Below, in pieces: positions 1 to 8,067 of a stretch of 29,724 nt of DNA (position 1 is the stretch's first letter; every line of letters starts with the position of its first letter). Made by a program: the position numbers and the translations under genes. Source of the stretch: Firmicutes bacterium UBA7523 (lineage in GTDB: Bacteria > Bacillota > Dethiobacteria > Dethiobacterales > Dethiobacteraceae); NCBI GenBank assembly GCA_002479415.1, contig DLMZ01000009.1:35876-65599 (forward strand), in the 5' to 3' direction. The notes beneath the pieces are model-generated. The model searched no databases, had not been told where the DNA came from, and saw only the letters and a list, made by a program, of their open reading frames with translations.

Positions 1-627
1 TTCTGATAGCTTGCGGATTTCATCGGCGACCACACCAAAGCCCTTGCCCTTGTCGCCAACTCTGGCGGCTTCGATTGAAGCGTTCAATCCTAAAAGATTT
101 GTTTGTGCCGTTATCTTCTTCATCACGCCCAAAACATTGTTTGTTTCTTGGACACTATTTCCAAGCTGCCCACTTAGTCCTGTAATATGCTGACCAACCG
201 CCGCCAATTCCTGAGATTGTGCTGCCAGTGATTCTGTTGAGCCAGTTACTTCACGTATAGCGCTAAATAAACCATCAGCCATTTCTTTTAATGTTTCTTG
301 CCTTTCCAAGCTCTCATTAAATGAAACTGCACCAATAATTCTATCGTTAGAATCACGAATTGGCACTCCGTTCCCAATATAAGGAACACCACATACCTCT
401 TTGTCAATTGGTATACTAAGTTCCTTACCACTGCTAAGAGCTAAACCTTCTACCGACCCGGGCCTTACCTTATCCCCAGCCTGAATTCTTAAGTCCAGCG
501 TTCTCCCCGGAATATAAACATGAACTTTCTCAGTATCACAAACAACAACTGCGCAATCGCTCATAGTTAACGCATTAATAAATGGAGATACATCAATAAA
601 ACTCTGCAATAAAGAATCAGATGACAT
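1..627 (-). CDS. Soluble methyl-accepting chemotaxis protein, C-terminus beyond window
   Basis: Partial gene; 209 codons are visible and the 3' end lies outside the window. The start ATG at 627 follows a GGGGAGAGGG ribosome site. The first ~115 residues form a small sensor-like domain with no membrane segment or signal peptide, so the receptor is probably cytoplasmic. From about residue 118 it becomes the heptad-rich signalling helix, ending in the diagnostic hairpin tip (TNLLGLNASIEAAR, then GFGVVADEIRKLSE) that contacts CheA and CheW. The compact layout resembles short soluble receptors such as B. subtilis YfmS. The ligand cannot be read from the sequence. It lies just downstream of a FliK-like/FlhB-like pair on the same strand, which fits a motility neighbourhood. 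Family assignment is secure; the role of the N-terminal domain is unknown. Confidence 0.92.
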   Translation of the reverse strand, partial: MSSDSLLQSFIDVSPFINALTMSDCAVVVCDTEKVHVYIPGRTLDLRIQAGDKVRPGSVEGLALSSGKELSIPIDKEVCGVPYIGNGVPIRDSNDRIIGAVSFNESLERQETLKEMADGLFSAIREVTGSTESLAAQSQELAAVGQHITGLSGQLGNSVQETNNVLGVMKKITAQTNLLGLNASIEAARVGDKGKGFGVVADEIRKLSE

Positions 628-679
628 AATTTCAACCCTCTCCCCGTCTGGTGTATATACTTACTTTAATTCGCTTTTA

Positions 680-704
680 ATCAATATTATCCTGCAATAT
701 TGAT
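680..704. repeat. AT-rich inverted repeat between chemoreceptor and FlhB-like gene
   Basis: Nine-base arms (ATCAATATT and AATATTGAT) flank a 7-base centre. On the minus strand this lies just after the FlhB-like gene and before the chemoreceptor. It could be a weak terminator or an operator; there is no strong T-run. Confidence 0.35.
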
Positions 705-708
705 ATAA

Positions 709-984
709 TTAACCGCAAATTTCGCGATCAAGATACAAAATCTCCGTTAATATTTTGGCCACAGCAATATATAATTCGACAGGGATTGCTTCTCCGGGAT
801 CAAGAAAGCTTAGAGCCTGTACAAGTTCTGCGTCGGCACGAACGGACACACCTGATTCTTCAGCTATTTCCACAATTCGCTCCGCAATTATTCCTGAACC
901 TTTTGCTACGACTCGGGGAGCGTTATCAGTTTCCTGATTATATGCCAGTGCCACTGCCTGCTGTTTCTTTTTTGATTCTGACAT
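709..984 (-). CDS. FlhB C-terminal-domain homologue (YlqH type)
   Basis: A 91-residue protein matching only the cytoplasmic C-terminal domain of FlhB/YscU, the export-gate protein of flagellar and type III secretion systems. Visible family features are the N-terminal AVALAYNQETDNAPRVVAKG stretch, the region corresponding to the part of FlhB after its self-cleavage site, and the LDPGEAIPVELYIAVAKIL region. The FlhB transmembrane domain is absent and the NPTH self-cleavage motif is not seen, so it is a free-standing cytosolic domain. Such proteins (YlqH in Bacillus, FhlB elsewhere) can substitute for or modulate the FlhB C-terminus. The start follows CGGAGGAAACT. It lies 12 bases after the FliK-like gene, so the two are almost certainly co-transcribed, recalling the FliK-FlhB substrate-switching partnership. 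Confidence 0.85.
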   Translation of the reverse strand: MSESKKKQQAVALAYNQETDNAPRVVAKGSGIIAERIVEIAEESGVSVRADAELVQALSFLDPGEAIPVELYIAVAKILTEILYLDREICG

Positions 985-996
985 AGTTTCCTCCGA

Positions 997-1641
997 TTAT
1001 AACTTAAAATTTAAAGAAGACCCTGTTTCAGTAGCATTACGCACTTCCGCTGAAGTCATCAATCTAGGCTTTTGCCAGATAAATCGGGAAGTATCCCCGT
1101 CACTTACCAGCTTCTCAAGCCGCGGCATTATCTCTTTCATGTTTTTTAAAGCACTGGCAGACTCCAGCATTAAACCTACATAATACTCTTCATCCGACTT
1201 TTTTACTTGAAGCACAACAACACCCATACTAAGTGTATGCAAAGTAAACTTCCAGCTTCTCGTGATAATACCGTGCTTCGTTTTTCTTTCATCACCGGCT
1301 TTTACAGTTAAAAAGCTCGGACATTCATCTTCATTTCCAGGATATATCAGCGCTGAATAAACGTTTGGGCACAGACCTTCTCCTTTTGCTTCCGAAAGCG
1401 GAAAGCGTTGAAGCACACGGCAATACAAAATACCTTCACTCGTTTCCTCCGGCTTCAACAGCAGAGTCTCTCCAACCTTTGCCTGAACAGACAATCGGGC
1501 ATGAAAACGTCTGTTACCAGTCTGCAACAAAGCATTGTCGCCATTTATTTCCAGAATTTTAGCTGCTATATTGCCAGGAACAGTGTCTTTATCGCTATAA
1601 CCCATAAGTACTTTTAGTAATGATTGTACCGCACTGAGCAT
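997..1641 (-). CDS. Probable FliK-like / YlqG-like hypothetical protein
   Basis: The protein has about 214 residues. I chose the ATG at 1641 because GGAGG lies 5 bases upstream; an in-frame ATG at 1662 would put that ribosome site inside the gene. No signal peptide or membrane segment is visible. The N-terminal part (GNIAAKILEINGDNALLQTGNRRFHARL) looks like the small beta-barrel found in FliK-like proteins. The C-terminal half (LHTLSMGVVVLQVKKSDEEYYVGLMLES) resembles the FliK C-terminal domain, which contacts FlhB. The call rests partly on context: the next gene, 12 bases downstream, is a lone FlhB C-terminal domain, the same pairing as B. subtilis ylqG-ylqH. The true function is unknown; hook-length or export control is inference. 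Confidence 0.6.
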   Translation of the reverse strand: MLSAVQSLLKVLMGYSDKDTVPGNIAAKILEINGDNALLQTGNRRFHARLSVQAKVGETLLLKPEETSEGILYCRVLQRFPLSEAKGEGLCPNVYSALIYPGNEDECPSFLTVKAGDERKTKHGIITRSWKFTLHTLSMGVVVLQVKKSDEEYYVGLMLESASALKNMKEIMPRLEKLVSDGDTSRFIWQKPRLMTSAEVRNATETGSSLNFKL

Positions 1642-1745
1642 AATAACCTCCAGAGCTCGCAATCCTTATTTCTTAATTAGCCGCGCTTGTCGGTTTATCC
1701 TGCAAAGTTTTTGATCTATCTATCATTTCAAGGAAAAGAGTAAAG

Positions 1746-2300
1746 CTAAAATCCGGCAAAGCTTATTGCGGCCACATAGTTCATCGATCCGAGAACATAG
1801 ATAATTATGACCCCTGCGGAAAGCGCAACTCCATAAGGAATAGCGTTTTCTTCGGCATCCTTTTCCTGTAAATTACTGCAATAAATAGTTTTTCTTGTGA
1901 CACAAAACAAATACAGACCCTGAATAATTTTCCACATCCTGCTTGTCAGGTTTCTACCCATAAGCATAACAATTAACGAGTAAACACCCCCAACAACGGC
2001 GGAAGCCAAGAATATTTGAAACACAACCTGGTAGCCGGTAAATGTGCCGATCATGCCCAACATTTTCACATCTCCGGCACCGAGGCCACCCAAAATAAAT
2101 GGAAAAATCAAAAGTATAATTCCTGTGAACAAGCCATAAAAAGTATATATTGTGCCTTCTTTTATGCTTAGCTCAGCTATGTTTATAAATAATGCTGCTA
2201 TGATTCCGCAGAGTATCACACTGTTGTAAATTTTTCTCTTAGTTAAATCAGTATACAGACATATAGCAACAAAAATAAATAGTATCCATACATCTAGCAT
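1746..2300 (-). CDS. cpaA: Prepilin peptidase, TadV/CpaA type (A24 family)
   Basis: An integral membrane aspartic protease that trims the leader from Flp pilins and TadE-like pseudopilins. The start at 2300 is set by a TGATG overlap with the DUF192 stop and by GGAAGGGG upstream, giving 184 residues; the longer open frame would run through the DUF192 gene. Both catalytic aspartates are visible, one in YTDLTKRKIYN near the N-terminus and one in the GxGD motif (GLGAGDVKML). Several hydrophobic helices span the rest. It lacks the N-terminal methylase domain of PilD-type enzymes, as expected of TadV/CpaA. Its substrates here should be the two Flp pilins and TadE. It is the last recognisable Tad gene, about 100 bases before the FliK-like gene. 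Confidence 0.92.
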   Translation of the reverse strand: MLDVWILFIFVAICLYTDLTKRKIYNSVILCGIIAALFINIAELSIKEGTIYTFYGLFTGIILLIFPFILGGLGAGDVKMLGMIGTFTGYQVVFQIFLASAVVGGVYSLIVMLMGRNLTSRMWKIIQGLYLFCVTRKTIYCSNLQEKDAEENAIPYGVALSAGVIIIYVLGSMNYVAAISFAGF

Positions 2301-2668
2301 CAGACCATTCCCCTTCCATTTTCTAGATTGAAACTGAGAAAATCTCCCACCTGAGTATCGGTATACGCTACTGTTCCCGCCGGCAGCTCTATTGCCTGGC
2401 AAGATCCTTTAACTATTGGCGAAAATCTTCCGGGGCGAAGTTCACTGCATGAATGAACAACTTGCAGCTTGTCATCCACAAACAAGACATCAATTGGATA
2501 AAACATAAACATCGTATGAACTGCATTGCAGGGAGAAATTATTAAAGCACTGAATGAATCGGGGAAGGATGTGCTGAACATTAAACCTTGGAGCCGGCTA
2601 AAAAAATTAGAGGCCAATTTTATTTTTTTCGCTAAAAGCTTCTTCTTAGTCGAATTATAAAGCATCAT
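2300..2668 (-). CDS. DUF192 family protein in Tad operon
   Basis: A 122-residue protein of the DUF192 (COG1430) family. Signatures are the RLQGLMF segment, the MFMFYPIDVLFVDDKLQVV core and the AIELPAGTV stretch. Its biochemical function is not known. The start overlaps the tadC stop (ATGA) and its stop overlaps the prepilin peptidase start by one base (TGATG), so translation is probably coupled to both Tad genes. Many DUF192 proteins carry a signal peptide, but none is visible here, suggesting a cytoplasmic product. Its position inside the Tad gene string implies a role in pilus assembly or pilin handling, but that is inference. Confidence 0.82.
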   Translation of the reverse strand: MMLYNSTKKKLLAKKIKLASNFFSRLQGLMFSTSFPDSFSALIISPCNAVHTMFMFYPIDVLFVDDKLQVVHSCSELRPGRFSPIVKGSCQAIELPAGTVAYTDTQVGDFLSFNLENGRGMV

Positions 2669-3582
2669 TTTAGTATCGCATCCATTATTTGTATCGCAGC
2701 CGGCCCCAACAGCACAATAAAAATTGTGGGAAAAATAAATAGTACGAGTGGTATTAACATTTTAACCGGAGCCTTCATAGCTTGCTCTTCAATACGCTGT
2801 CTTCTTTTCCGGCGCATTTGTTCCGACTGGTTCCGCAGTGTATTGCCGATACCCAGACCAAGCTGCTCTGCTTGAACGATGGCATTAACAAAGGAGACTA
2901 TATCGTCAACTCCAGTCCTCTCAGCAAAGTCTCGTAACGCCTCTTTGCGGGATTTTCCCATCTTTATTTCATTTAATACACGCTTAAACTCTATTCCTAC
3001 AGGGCCTGTATCCTTTTCCACTACTTTTGCGACCGCACCGTCAAATCCCAACCCCGCTTCTACGCTCACAGTCAGAAGATCTAGTGTATCAGGAAACGAC
3101 TTTTCTAATAGCTGTGCTTTCTGTGTTAGTTTTTGAGTGAGATAAAACTCAGGTAATTTCCAGCCTATAACAGCAATTATAATAAGTATCAAGAAAAGTC
3201 TGCCATCTTGTGTTTGGCTTCCACTATAGTAATAAAAAGCCGGCATACCTAGAACAAGAAGGACTTTAATCCCCATAAATTCCCCAGCCGTTAAACCTCC
3301 AGGGTTGCCGGCGCGTATTACTTTAGGCTCTAGCGCTTTTAACATGCTTGTTGGCAACAAGCTGCCAAGCAATGTTGAAAGCCGTCCTAATGTGGGGCGG
3401 AGGACTCTCTCGCTTATGGGCAGCGTTAACTCTGCTTGCCTTATGTCACTAAACCCTTCAGCGGATACTACTTGACTGAGACGTTCCCTAACATCTACTT
3501 TAACCGGTTGATATTTCGCAATAACAGACAAAGCAAAGCATGAAAGAGCTAAAAACACAAGCACAGAGATGACTATCTGCAA
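2665..3582 (-). CDS. tadC: TadC-like inner-membrane platform protein (T2SSF domain)
   Basis: One of two GspF-related membrane proteins that form the assembly platform driven by the CpaF ATPase. It has an N-terminal helix, a central helix pair, a long cytoplasmic T2SSF domain (LEKSFPDTLDLLTVSVEAGLGFDGAVAKV, then GNTLRNQSEQMRRKRRQRIEEQAMK) and a C-terminal pair (MLIPLVLFIFPTIFIVLLGPA). The RRKRRQRIEEQA segment and the second-in-pair position favour TadC. A TTG at 3582 has GGGGGTG six bases upstream and is my preferred start. A GTG at 3591 is also in frame but lies too close to that ribosome site. Its stop overlaps the DUF192 start, and it begins just after the tadB stop. Confidence 0.9.
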   Translation of the reverse strand: MQIVISVLVFLALSCFALSVIAKYQPVKVDVRERLSQVVSAEGFSDIRQAELTLPISERVLRPTLGRLSTLLGSLLPTSMLKALEPKVIRAGNPGGLTAGEFMGIKVLLVLGMPAFYYYSGSQTQDGRLFLILIIIAVIGWKLPEFYLTQKLTQKAQLLEKSFPDTLDLLTVSVEAGLGFDGAVAKVVEKDTGPVGIEFKRVLNEIKMGKSRKEALRDFAERTGVDDIVSFVNAIVQAEQLGLGIGNTLRNQSEQMRRKRRQRIEEQAMKAPVKMLIPLVLFIFPTIFIVLLGPAAIQIMDAILK

Positions 3583-3594
3583 AGCATTCACCCC

Positions 3595-4548
3595 CTAATA
3601 GTCAATATTAACAATTTTTTTGATAAGCACAGCTCCAACCAGCTCAGAAAATAACGCGCTGCCAATCATGACAAGCCCTATGGGATGCTTAATCAGTTGA
3701 GACATGTAAGCCGGGTTAACAACAGAAATAAATGCTGCAAGGAAAAGCGGGAGAACTCCCACAATTATCCCGGAAATCCTCCCTTGGGCAGTTAATGTTT
3801 TTACCTCGCCCTTAATTCTGACTCTCTCTTTAATAGTAAAAGCAATATTATCAAGGACTTCCGCCAGATTGCCCCCTACCTGTCTTTGAATATTAACTGC
3901 TGTAACCACAAGGTCGAAATCTTCACTGGCCACTCTCTTTGTCATGTTATGCAAGGCTTCCTCTGTTGGAGTGCCAAGCCTCATTTCCCGCAGAGCACGG
4001 CCAAACTCGGTGGACATTGGCTCAGCCCCTTCTTTTTGCAAAGATTCAAGAGTTTGCAAAAATGAATAGCCTGCCCTCAGAGAATTAGACATAATAGATA
4101 AGCCTTCTCCCAACTGATCATTAAAGCGTTTAAGCCTGGCCGCTTTAGCCTGCTTGATAAATAACGCAGGTGCTATTGCACCAATCAAAGCAAAGATTAT
4201 AGGTATTGCTATACTTTCAAAAACTATAACAGAGATTATAACTGGCACAATTATTAAACCGATCTGGATAATCGCCAGTTCTTCAGGACGCAATGGAATA
4301 TCTGCCTGTGAAAGCTCCAGGTCCGCGCTTTCAAGCAACTTTTTTGGAGTTAGTACTCTAAATATGCCAAGCAGCTTTTCCTTTGAACTATTTTCTTCAG
4401 ATGGCCGCTCTTCGGTGCGGCCTTTTGTAAAGGCTTGTACCCTTTGACTAATCTCCTCTTTATCTTTAGATAAATAGACTGTTATTGCTTTTAGCATTAA
4501 AAACGTACTAAGAAAAACCAAAACCGAAATTTTATAAGCAGCATCCAT
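3595..4548 (-). CDS. tadB: TadB-like inner-membrane platform protein (T2SSF domain)
   Basis: A 317-residue partner of TadC in the Flp pilus platform. It starts with a membrane helix (ISVLVFLSTFLMLKAITVYL), then a charged cytoplasmic linker, a helix pair around residues 100-130 and the T2SSF domain (RFNDQLGEGLSIMSNSLRAGYSFLQTLESL). It ends with a C-terminal hydrophobic pair (ISGIIVGVLPLFLAAFISVV and later). The NIQRQVGGNLAEVLDNIAFTIKERVRIKGEVKTLTAQG segment is typical of TadB. The ATG at 4548 follows AGGAGGTGACGGCAGT. It lies between cpaF and tadC with minimal spacing, the usual Tad order. Confidence 0.92.
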   Translation of the reverse strand: MDAAYKISVLVFLSTFLMLKAITVYLSKDKEEISQRVQAFTKGRTEERPSEENSSKEKLLGIFRVLTPKKLLESADLELSQADIPLRPEELAIIQIGLIIVPVIISVIVFESIAIPIIFALIGAIAPALFIKQAKAARLKRFNDQLGEGLSIMSNSLRAGYSFLQTLESLQKEGAEPMSTEFGRALREMRLGTPTEEALHNMTKRVASEDFDLVVTAVNIQRQVGGNLAEVLDNIAFTIKERVRIKGEVKTLTAQGRISGIIVGVLPLFLAAFISVVNPAYMSQLIKHPIGLVMIGSALFSELVGAVLIKKIVNIDY

Positions 4549-4562
4549 ACTGCCGTCACCTC

Positions 4563-5927
4563 CTATAATCCTGCTGAGGAAAACATTACCGCAGGAAGCT
4601 CAATGCCGGCTTCCTGAAGCTGCTTGATAAACTTAGGTCGGATACCTGTTGATTTAAACCGTCCAATAATTTTGCCGTTTTCATCCATCCCCAACTGTTC
4701 AAAAATAAATAAGTCCTGAAGAACAATAACATCTCCTTCCATACCCTGAACCTCAGTAATATGCGTTATTTTCCGTGAACCGTCACGTAAGCGGCTTTGT
4801 TGTACAATGATATCTATAGCTGATGAAATCTGTTCCCTGATAGCCCGCACCGGTAAATCCATACCTGCCATCAACACCATTGTTTCTAAACGGGAAAGCA
4901 TATCACGGGGGGTGTTCGCGTGGCCGGTAGTTAGCGAACCGTCATGTCCAGTATTCATAGCCTGCAGCATGTCCAAGGCTTCACCGCTGCGAACCTCCCC
5001 CACAACTATCCTTTCCGGCCTCATGCGAAGTGAATTTTTGACTAAATCGCGTATTGCTACAGCTCCCTTCCCCTCTATGTTGGGAGGACGTGTTTCCAAT
5101 GAAACAACATGTTCCTGCCGCAATTGTAGTTCTGCCGCATCTTCTATAGTAACAATTCGTTCATCATCGGGAATAAACGAAGAAAGTACATTGAGTGTAG
5201 AAGTTTTACCTGAGCCGGTACCACCGGATACTACCACATTCAGCCTGGCTTTTACTGATGCCTCAAGGAATGCAGCCATTTCTAAACTCATAGTGCCAAA
5301 ATTAAGTAAATCGTCTATTGTAAAGGGATCCTTAGCGAACTTACGAATGGTGATACAGGGTCCGCACAAAGAAAGGGGAGGAATAATGGCATTTACCCTG
5401 GAACCGTCGGGGAGACGAGCATCAACCATGGGAGAGCTTTCATCAATCCGGCGGCCGATGGGAGCAACAATTTTTTCGATGATATGCATGACATGCCGGT
5501 CATCACGAAAAACAACATCTGTGAGAACAAGCTTACCTTTTCTCTCCACATATACCTGGTTGGGTCCGTTTACCATAACTTCAGAAACAGTTTCATCATT
5601 TAACAGCGAATGAATTGGACCAAATCCTACTGCTTCAGCCACAATTTCTTGAACAATACGATCTTTGTCTCCACGGGGGATAAATGATACTTCCTGGTCA
5701 ATTGCATCGGAAACAAGCTTGCTCAACCTGGCCGAGAGCTCTTCATCTTTTTCATTTTGGGTTTTTTGTCCCAGTTCTTCAATTACTTTTTTATGAATCT
5801 TTATCTTTAGCTGGCCATACGGGTCATTACGTACAGCTGGCTCAGCTCTTTTTTCAGCGGTAGCCTGGTGAGGCTTCCCTTCTTTTTCCTGCTGCTTTAA
5901 TTTTTCCAGCCTTTCCAGTAAAGACAT
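4563..5927 (-). CDS. cpaF: Flp pilus assembly ATPase CpaF/TadA
   Basis: A secretion-superfamily ATPase (454 residues, normal length) that powers Flp pilus extension from the cytoplasmic face of the platform. After a charged, poorly conserved N-terminus comes the N-terminal domain (VSEVMVNGPNQVYVERKGKL, residues ~114-133). The RecA-like domain follows, with Walker A GGTGSGKT at 235-242, the Asp box IVTIEDAAEL at 258-267, Walker B RIVVGEVRS at 306-314 and the His box TGHANTP at 334-340. All catalytic motifs are intact. The ribosome site (AGGGGGGAA) overlaps the end of the preceding cpaE gene. It is the most securely identified gene in the operon. Confidence 0.97.
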   Translation of the reverse strand: MSLLERLEKLKQQEKEGKPHQATAEKRAEPAVRNDPYGQLKIKIHKKVIEELGQKTQNEKDEELSARLSKLVSDAIDQEVSFIPRGDKDRIVQEIVAEAVGFGPIHSLLNDETVSEVMVNGPNQVYVERKGKLVLTDVVFRDDRHVMHIIEKIVAPIGRRIDESSPMVDARLPDGSRVNAIIPPLSLCGPCITIRKFAKDPFTIDDLLNFGTMSLEMAAFLEASVKARLNVVVSGGTGSGKTSTLNVLSSFIPDDERIVTIEDAAELQLRQEHVVSLETRPPNIEGKGAVAIRDLVKNSLRMRPERIVVGEVRSGEALDMLQAMNTGHDGSLTTGHANTPRDMLSRLETMVLMAGMDLPVRAIREQISSAIDIIVQQSRLRDGSRKITHITEVQGMEGDVIVLQDLFIFEQLGMDENGKIIGRFKSTGIRPKFIKQLQEAGIELPAVMFSSAGL

Positions 5928-5938
5928 TCTATTCCCCC

Positions 5939-7297
5939 CTATAAGCTGAATATCCGGTTAATCAATGCCTTGCTCTGTTTTTCTGCAGGCAAACGTTTAC
6001 CGCTTATCATCTTTTCCCCTAAACGCCTAAATGATTTGGAAATTTCCGCCGTTCCGTTGCTTAGAACAACAGGCACCCCTTTATTAATTGCTGAAATTAC
6101 TGATCGCTCATCACTTGGAATCATATGGGAGACAACAAGTCCCACTCCTTTTTCTAAATCTGCAATTTCCACTCCTAAGTCCTGATCCGATCTGTTTAAA
6201 ACAAGCCTGATTTTATCCCGTAAATCTAACGTATCAAGTATATTTAAACTGGTCTTAACATTTTTGATTGTAGCAAGATCGCGATTAGCTACCAGCATAA
6301 TTTGGTCGGCCACGTCCAGAGCCTGTAAGTTAATATCATGGAAAGTCGGAGCTGTATCAATAATGATATAGTCGTAACTTTCCTTAAGTAGTTTGATAAT
6401 GATTCCCACATGCTGGGGTGTTACATATTCAGCATCCTGGGGGAACAAAGGTGCAGGCAGAATATCAATCCCTGTAAAGTGACGCAACATATAATTAGTA
6501 AGTGTCTCTTGATTCAGCTCCTTCTGTTCACGAACCATATCGCTGATTGCTTTTCCCTCTGTAAGGTTAAGCATTACTGAAATATCACCAAATTGTAAAT
6601 CTAAATCTATAAGCGCAACCTTTTTCTTTTCATTTTGTGCCAAAACAACTGCCAGGTTGGTGGCCATTGTTGTTTTTCCCACGCCACCTTTACCGCAAAA
6701 GACCAGAGTGATTATGCCTAAGGGCTGAACTTCCCTGCTTCTGCCCTGGCTTGACGCCTCATCAGACCATTGACCAACAGGCTCCCGGCCGTCTGCCGCA
6801 GGCAATTCACGGCCCCCCGGATTCTTCGAATGTCCTAGTTCGTTGTTAACAGATTCGGAGGTTGGTCGATTAGCACTACTGGCAATTTGAACATGCGTAC
6901 TGATATCTTGAGTGCTGCGCAAATGCTGCTGCTTATATACTGTGCGAATAGCCAAAGCCATATCTTCGCTGGTCAATGGCTTGACCAAGTAATCCCTTGC
7001 TCCGGCAACCATTGATTTCTTCAGGTATTCAGATTCCCCTTGTATCGAGATGATTATTACAGAGACCTCCGGGTAAGCCTGGCGAATACGTTCAGTTGCT
7101 TTTATGCCGTCCATCTGAGGCATATTAATGTCCATTAGTACAACATCTGGCATAAGCTCATTAATTTTTTGCAGCGCCTCTACCCCGTTGCCAGCTTCAC
7201 CGACCACATCCATGTCATCCTCAAAATACAGGAGGCGGATAATATCTTTCCGCGTTTGTGGGACGTCATCGACGATAAGCAACCGTATTTTATTCAT
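5939..7297 (-). CDS. cpaE: CpaE/TadZ-like MinD-type ATPase fused to an intact response-regulator receiver
   Basis: A 452-residue fusion. Residues 1-125 form a CheY-like receiver with every key residue visible: D10/D11, phosphoacceptor D56 (VLMDINMPQMDG), S84 in the Thr/Ser position and K106 (DYLVKPL). A polar linker (~126-192) leads to a MinD/ParA-type ATPase with the deviant Walker A KGGVGKTT at 203-210 and a YDYIIIDTAP Walker B-like motif. TadZ/CpaE proteins help place the Tad machine in the cell. In many of them the receiver is degenerate, whereas this one looks phosphorylatable. The start follows AAAGGAGTGATG. It sits between cpaB and cpaF. Which kinase might phosphorylate it is unknown; the only kinase gene in view is the DegS-like one at 10824-11963. 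Confidence 0.93.
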   Translation of the reverse strand: MNKIRLLIVDDVPQTRKDIIRLLYFEDDMDVVGEAGNGVEALQKINELMPDVVLMDINMPQMDGIKATERIRQAYPEVSVIIISIQGESEYLKKSMVAGARDYLVKPLTSEDMALAIRTVYKQQHLRSTQDISTHVQIASSANRPTSESVNNELGHSKNPGGRELPAADGREPVGQWSDEASSQGRSREVQPLGIITLVFCGKGGVGKTTMATNLAVVLAQNEKKKVALIDLDLQFGDISVMLNLTEGKAISDMVREQKELNQETLTNYMLRHFTGIDILPAPLFPQDAEYVTPQHVGIIIKLLKESYDYIIIDTAPTFHDINLQALDVADQIMLVANRDLATIKNVKTSLNILDTLDLRDKIRLVLNRSDQDLGVEIADLEKGVGLVVSHMIPSDERSVISAINKGVPVVLSNGTAEISKSFRRLGEKMISGKRLPAEKQSKALINRIFSL

Positions 7298-7326
7298 GCG
7301 CCCATCACTCCTTTATTTACTGCTAC

Positions 7327-8049
7327 TTACTGCTGAACTGTGGCTGCAGGCAAGAACTGTCTTGGCAAACGAGGTGCAGCGGTATTACTCCCCTTTTCAT
7401 CACTTGGCCTGAGAACCAGCCGGACAGAACCTCTTTCGGCAGCCTGAACAAGCGTATTTATCTGCTCCACAGGTGCATCTAATGTAACACTGTCAACAAT
7501 AAGCTGTTCTTTGTTCTGCTCTCTAATATATTGTCCCACCGCCAAAACCCTGAGATTTGTGGCAATTACACTTGTTACCGTTGTCGTTCTGTCCCCTTCT
7601 TTAACATCAATAGTTAAAACCACGTCCACTCTATCTCCGGGAAGGATATATCCGGCTACCCCCGCAACAGTACCTACCGAAATTGTCAGTGCTCTATGTC
7701 CCGGAGAAATTTTGTAGGATAAGCCATTATTACTGCTATTTTCGAACACCAGCCTGGAACTAAGAACCTGTTCGCCGGCTAACAACCGCTCCGCTGCAAA
7801 AGTGCCTTTTATTCGGCTTTTGTCGATTACAGCATCGGCATGGCGAAAATCCTTTGGCACCTCAACTACGGCAAACATAGCTTCTGTAAGTCTGGTTCTG
7901 GCAGGGATATCCTCTCTGGCAACTAAAACAGGTACTAAATTAGCTGTGGCTTTGGCTGTGTTTTCAACTTGATTTAAGTAGTGAAAAACTGAGACTGATG
8001 CCAGCACAGCCAGCAATAATGACAGAATCAATAATTTTTTCCCCTTCAT
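7327..8049 (-). CDS. cpaB: CpaB/RcpC-like Flp pilus assembly protein (SAF domain)
   Basis: A 240-residue protein with one N-terminal membrane anchor (LLILSLLLAVLASVSVFHYL) and the rest probably outside the membrane. The SAF domain is readable (VLVAREDIPARTRLTEAMFAVVEVP, then GTFAAERLLAGEQVLSSRLV), followed by the CpaB/RcpC region (ALTISVGTVAGVAGYILPGDRVDVVLTI). In diderms this family works with the secretin. Here no secretin gene is present, so it probably acts at or near the cell wall; that is inference. The start follows AAGGGGGAGCGGTAT. It lies between the tadG-like gene and cpaE. Confidence 0.9.
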   Translation of the reverse strand: MKGKKLLILSLLLAVLASVSVFHYLNQVENTAKATANLVPVLVAREDIPARTRLTEAMFAVVEVPKDFRHADAVIDKSRIKGTFAAERLLAGEQVLSSRLVFENSSNNGLSYKISPGHRALTISVGTVAGVAGYILPGDRVDVVLTIDVKEGDRTTTVTSVIATNLRVLAVGQYIREQNKEQLIVDSVTLDAPVEQINTLVQAAERGSVRLVLRPSDEKGSNTAAPRLPRQFLPAATVQQ

Positions 8050-8067
8050 ATACCGCTCCCCCTTGGG

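Noticed and set aside
2301..2402. N-terminal extension of the prepilin peptidase
   Set aside because: It would overlap the DUF192 gene in another frame and adds a polar, non-conserved stretch; the TGATG junction defines the start.
4807..5613. Long plus-strand open frame of 268 codons
   Set aside because: It lies wholly antisense to cpaF, whose motifs are all intact; the translation shows no recognisable domain. It is a shadow frame.
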